Source: Pterobdella sp. o SKG-2022
Taxonomy: Eukaryota; Annelida; Clitellata; Hirudinida; Piscicolidae
DNA: 64,000 bases
Assembly: GCA_964035795.1 (NCBI GenBank)
Contig: OZ038325.1
Span: 8,813,698-8,877,697 of the forward strand
Reading direction: 5' to 3'
The number at the start of each line of letters is the position of its first letter. The stretch's first letter is position 1. The notes under the pieces are model-generated. The model did not search any database. It was not told the origin of the DNA and was given only the letters and a program-made list of their open reading frames with translations. The position numbers and the translations under genes are program-made. Shown here piece by piece: positions 60,382 through 64,000 of the stretch.

Positions 60382-62976
60382 ATGCACAATAATGTTTACT
60401 TGAGTTACAATAAAAAACCTTCAATTCCTACTCCCATCTTTAGGTTAGACTCCCCTCCTTGTCCTCAACCTGTTTCCGATCTTATCCCCACCATCCGTAG
60501 GGTCCATAGCTGCGAGCAATTGTTAAACTGCGGTACATTGCCATCTCTTCAAGAATGTGTTGTTACTTTTAATGCTCCTTGTGTTGAAATATATCCTACC
60601 ACTAACTTTGCAAGTTGTAATGAAGCTTACACTGAGGTGCACAAGAGCAACTCATGCTGCGAGGAATCAAATGAGCCTAAGGGGAAATCGCTCTCAAAAT
60701 TGTTTTCACTTGTGAGTGACTTCCAGTACTACTGCATGACAAAGAATCAAAATTATAAGTATACAAAAACAAAGAAGTTTCCTAGGTTATTCAATAAGTT
60801 TGGTAAGAAGTCTTGTTGTGTGGGAAAGAGGAGCCTACCAAGAAGAGATTGTTCTTCAAATGACTTACAAGTTCGATACACCAGTTACTGTACAAGTAGC
60901 GAATCGAGTTATGAAGAAAAATTTTTCAATGTGAAAAAAGAAAAAAATAGCAGAAGTTCCTCGAGGTCTTCTGTGCGAGACACAAGATTCAAGAAGAAAA
61001 GCCCTAACACTGAATCTTTCAAGAAAGACCAATTAGCAATGAATAACTATGAAAAAGTCAAAAGAGTGAGTGAAGGAAGTGATCAAGTTTCATCTGATGA
61101 AGACGATGTAAGAGGACGAAGTCACAAATCTTCCATTAGAACAGATAATAGAGTAACATTCTCACCCACACCAAAACGACATACGATAACTTCAATACAA
61201 GAAGCCAAAGATGCGCCTTCTAACCAACCAGACAACAATGACGTTCAAAATGATTCAAATACTGTTATTAAGGTTGCAGCCAACGGTTCCAACCTTTCTG
61301 TGCAGTACTCTGCTTCCAAAAATACGTCCAAAAATGTCAAGATTTCAACTTTCGACAATTCCAAAACACCACTTATGAACAGCAAAATGTTGAAAACAAG
61401 TACTCCTAATAAAGAAAGCACTGGAAAAAGCGATGGATACAATGAATCCACCACTCTCAAATTAGAAAGTACAAGAAGAACCGAGAGAGGGAATGAATCT
61501 GTAAACAACAGACTTAGAAGTGGCACAGACCAAACTACTGAATACTCGCAAAACGATTCTCTCGAACCTTCTTTTATGCTTACTGAAAGAAAATCGCAAA
61601 ATACTTTTGGGACAAAAAGTAATATCATTAAAATTAATAATGACTCTGGAACACAATTTCCTGAAACAATAATCTCAGCAAAACGGCTGAGTATTTCAGT
61701 GGGAACGTCACCTTCTTCCATAGACGGCATAGCAACTAGAACCATCAACCCTCCAGCAATCTTCTCTCAATACAAAGCATTTGGTAGAGATACGGAAAAA
61801 CGTGTTGATGACATTCAGTATTCGAAAAGTATTACGAAAGATTGGCGTTCGAAAGCTCCACAAAATAATCATACCGAGCTTCCAGACTATGAAATGTATA
61901 TAAAATCCCTATATGACACTATAAAAAGATGCACATACAAAGATGAAGAAGCACGTCAAAAAACAGAACAAGATTTTTACCCGAATAATCACAAATTCAG
62001 TAAAAACATACCCCATAACGACTTGAGAAGATACAACATAAAAAACCATCCGCACACGGCAGATCTCAAATCTAGTTTGAAAAGAAGCTCTAGAGGATAC
62101 GGCGTTGAAGATTCGTTTAGAAGAAACACCAAAGAGAATAAAAAAGTCTCTATAATTCAAAATGTAGAAGAAGATTTTTCAGATGATGAGGCTCATAACG
62201 CGCCATTGAAAACTTCCAGAAGTGTATGTGAACATGGATCAAGGGAAAGTTATGAAGAAATGCCCCCAAAGGAAGGTTCATCTAAAAAACCCAGCAAATC
62301 ATCTTTAAAAAAAGGGCAATTTGAATATTTAAAATCAGACCAAAGAATGTGTAGAGAAACTTCAGATACAAGGGAAAGATGGATCAGAGATAGAGAAAGG
62401 TCAAAAAATACAAAATATAAAGATAATTCATCAGAAGATGAGGTTCTTGCCGTGAAAAGAAAAACATCTCAAATTACTATAGCAACCCAATACTCTGACG
62501 AGGATTATGTCAAAAGTAGAATTAGTTCCAAAAATAGCTCATTACATGAAAGACTATCTAAAAACGAAGCATCCACTCAATATTCTTATGAAATGGTCAG
62601 AATTCCAAAGGAATATGTAAGGGTTCAAAATACAAAAGTAACCGATCAAAAAACTCCTCAAACAGATTCTGAAATAAAAAAATCTGAAAAAAGCATAAAC
62701 TTCGTTTCTAATAAAGATGTGAATAAGAGGAGTGGTTCAAACACGACATACAGCGCCAATGTAAAGTCAGACGACCCATTCATGGTTGTTTATGTGCCCA
62801 AAATTCCAAAAGGCAGTAAAGAAGATCTTGAACAATCAATTGTTCATGGAGTCAAAAGAGCTCTAGAAGCAACAAAAAAAAGATGTGGTAGAAGTTCAAG
62901 ATCCAGGGAGGTGCCTGTGAAGAAACCAACGCAGAGCGAGATAGACGTACTTACAGATTCAAAACTCAGACTGTAA
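60382..62976 (+). CDS. orphan intronless protein, 864 aa, Ser/Lys/Asn-rich with short-motif repeats
   Basis: Not recognised. One long ORF from the first ATG to TAA; the frame is open 87 bases further upstream (to 60295) without an ATG, so an upstream exon joined at the CTATCAG near 60320 cannot be excluded. Residues about 1-150 are Cys-rich with no TM segment. The rest is highly charged and disordered-looking, with RS/SR clusters (SRSSSRSS), basic tracts and acidic patches (SSDEDD). Residues 257-260 read RVTF, a PP1-docking type motif. TQ motifs recur (GTQF near 424, ATQYSDE near 701, STQYSYE near 732, PQTDSE near 759). The last about 90 residues (DDPFMVVYVPKIPKG...) look more ordered. Codon use is A/T-rich, like the 540-aa gene. 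AATAAA at 63019-63024 is a likely poly(A) signal. Length and sustained protein-like composition favour a real gene. Confidence 0.8.
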   Translation: MHNNVYLSYNKKPSIPTPIFRLDSPPCPQPVSDLIPTIRRVHSCEQLLNCGTLPSLQECVVTFNAPCVEIYPTTNFASCNEAYTEVHKSNSCCEESNEPKGKSLSKLFSLVSDFQYYCMTKNQNYKYTKTKKFPRLFNKFGKKSCCVGKRSLPRRDCSSNDLQVRYTSYCTSSESSYEEKFFNVKKEKNSRSSSRSSVRDTRFKKKSPNTESFKKDQLAMNNYEKVKRVSEGSDQVSSDEDDVRGRSHKSSIRTDNRVTFSPTPKRHTITSIQEAKDAPSNQPDNNDVQNDSNTVIKVAANGSNLSVQYSASKNTSKNVKISTFDNSKTPLMNSKMLKTSTPNKESTGKSDGYNESTTLKLESTRRTERGNESVNNRLRSGTDQTTEYSQNDSLEPSFMLTERKSQNTFGTKSNIIKINNDSGTQFPETIISAKRLSISVGTSPSSIDGIATRTINPPAIFSQYKAFGRDTEKRVDDIQYSKSITKDWRSKAPQNNHTELPDYEMYIKSLYDTIKRCTYKDEEARQKTEQDFYPNNHKFSKNIPHNDLRRYNIKNHPHTADLKSSLKRSSRGYGVEDSFRRNTKENKKVSIIQNVEEDFSDDEAHNAPLKTSRSVCEHGSRESYEEMPPKEGSSKKPSKSSLKKGQFEYLKSDQRMCRETSDTRERWIRDRERSKNTKYKDNSSEDEVLAVKRKTSQITIATQYSDEDYVKSRISSKNSSLHERLSKNEASTQYSYEMVRIPKEYVRVQNTKVTDQKTPQTDSEIKKSEKSINFVSNKDVNKRSGSNTTYSANVKSDDPFMVVYVPKIPKGSKEDLEQSIVHGVKRALEATKKRCGRSSRSREVPVKKPTQSEIDVLTDSKLRL

Positions 62977-63018
62977 CTGGAAAGATTATAACGAAAAAAC
63001 AAGATAATCATTATCATA

Positions 63019-63024
63019 AATAAA
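63019..63024 (+). terminator. candidate polyadenylation signal of the 864-aa gene
   Basis: AATAAA 43 bases after the stop codon. Confidence 0.45.
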
Positions 63025-63435
63025 AATGGTGTTTAAAAAAAAGAAAATTTTCTAACCTTTTTTATAAATTAAACAAAAATTCGATTTATTTTTTAGGAAA
63101 TTAAACTTAAAAATGCCAATAAATAGCTGAATATAAAACATGGATAAATATGTTAATTAAATGTCCATTTTCCTTAAAACGCTAGAAAAACTTTTTTGTT
63201 TTTAAATCAAAACAAACATGTTTGATAATGCCTTTTTATCTTTGGTTTTATGTCACGAAATTTAAATCTTTGAAAAATTATTATTACATCCTCAGTTTAC
63301 TCTTGTTTCCTAAAGTTTCATAGTTCCAAGACCTACAGCGCCATTGTTAACCATTTCGCTTTTACATGTTAAAATTTAGACGATAGTGAAGCTTGTGAAC
63401 AATAATGTTATGAACAATAACAATAGTACCTGAAA

Positions 63436-64000
63436 ATGAACTATAAATCTTTTAAAAAAAACAGAGATAAAAATAGAACAAACAGGGAGAAAAAATCTTC
63501 AAGTCGCCAAAACTTGATAAAACTATTTGACGATAGGAATTACGAAAAATATAAAAAACAAAATTTAATCATAAGCGGAGGAGAATATTTTTTTTCAAAA
63601 AGTTTTAATACAAATAATAATTCTATTGAAAGATTGAATAACTTTTTGGGAAGCCACTATACTTCGGGAAACAACTTTCTTCCTATTTACGACACCATTG
63701 ATGAAGCACAAGTTAGCAAGCCACTGTTTTCTGACTTACGCATATATTCAAGAGGTGCCAAGATAGAACAAAATACTGCAATGAATCACAGAAAACCACA
63801 ACAAAACAACCGTAGAAACATACTCTTGCCAAAGATTCCTTCAGATCAAGGAACAGAGCACAGCAATAGCATTTCAACAAAAACAGAGCGTGAAACTTTT
63901 CAATCTCAAACAATGTCAAACCTTGACTCTGACAGCAGAGGCTTAACAGATGAGACGTCGATCAGAAAAAATAAACGGAACCTTGGTGGAAGAGAAAATT
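63436..64000 (+). CDS. orphan ORF, 5' part only (at least 188 codons)
   Basis: Runs open from ATG 63436 (in-frame TAG 12 bases upstream) to the end of the window, so the C-terminus is missing. The product starts MNYKSFKKNRDKN and is rich in Asn, Lys, Ser and Arg, without signal peptide, TM segment or recognised domain. Composition, orientation and lack of introns match the 864-aa ORF 460 bases upstream and the 540-aa ORF before VPS13. No function can be assigned. Confidence 0.65.
   Translation, partial: MNYKSFKKNRDKNRTNREKKSSSRQNLIKLFDDRNYEKYKKQNLIISGGEYFFSKSFNTNNNSIERLNNFLGSHYTSGNNFLPIYDTIDEAQVSKPLFSDLRIYSRGAKIEQNTAMNHRKPQQNNRRNILLPKIPSDQGTEHSNSISTKTERETFQSQTMSNLDSDSRGLTDETSIRKNKRNLGGREN

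Noticed and set aside
61245..61748. Minus-strand 167-aa ORF
   Set aside because: Shadow of the 864-aa ORF, hydrophobic because it is antisense to Lys/Glu/Asn codons.

Overview
The window is nuclear DNA from an animal. It is AT-rich, uses the standard genetic code, has many short GT-AG introns, and carries animal-type SINE and non-LTR retrotransposon copies. The species is not identifiable by reading. A tRNA-derived SINE, a LINE with a 2A-like peptide and a short motif reminiscent of cephalopod repeats suggest a (marine) invertebrate, possibly lophotrochozoan; this is only a hint. One 200-base run of N marks an assembly gap.

Layout: (1) 587-14468, + strand: a complete 7-exon tetraspanin (315 aa) with an 8.6 kb first intron. 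(2) 16874-25628, - strand: a complete 25-exon cytosolic trifunctional C1-tetrahydrofolate synthase (MTHFD1 type, 933 aa). Its intron 12 holds an internally deleted LINE on the opposite strand. (3) 25629-26542: a divergent intergenic region with a tRNA-Ile-derived SINE. (4) 26543-28165, +: an intronless orphan gene (540 aa). (5) 28410-59017, +: a complete VPS13 of the A/C type. I traced 98 exons by hand; every junction keeps phase and the sum is 10,350 nt (3449 aa plus stop). (6) 60382-62976 and 63436->64000, +: two further intronless, Ser/Lys/Asn-rich orphan ORFs, the last cut by the window edge.

The three conserved genes are unrelated in function: a membrane scaffold, one-carbon/folate metabolism, and a bridge-like lipid transporter at membrane contacts. 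They share one striking feature. In transcript orientation, many introns are G/T-rich just after the donor and A/C-rich (not pyrimidine-rich) just before the acceptor, on both genomic strands, so the two intron ends can base-pair. This explains much of the strand-biased microsatellite content (GT, GATG, CAC and ATC runs), and it is the most interesting signal in the window. The three intronless orphan ORFs contrast sharply in structure and codon composition and may be a lineage-specific group flanking VPS13.

All coordinates for spliced genes come from manual reading of reading frames, splice sites and recalled family sequence; no alignment or transcript data were available.
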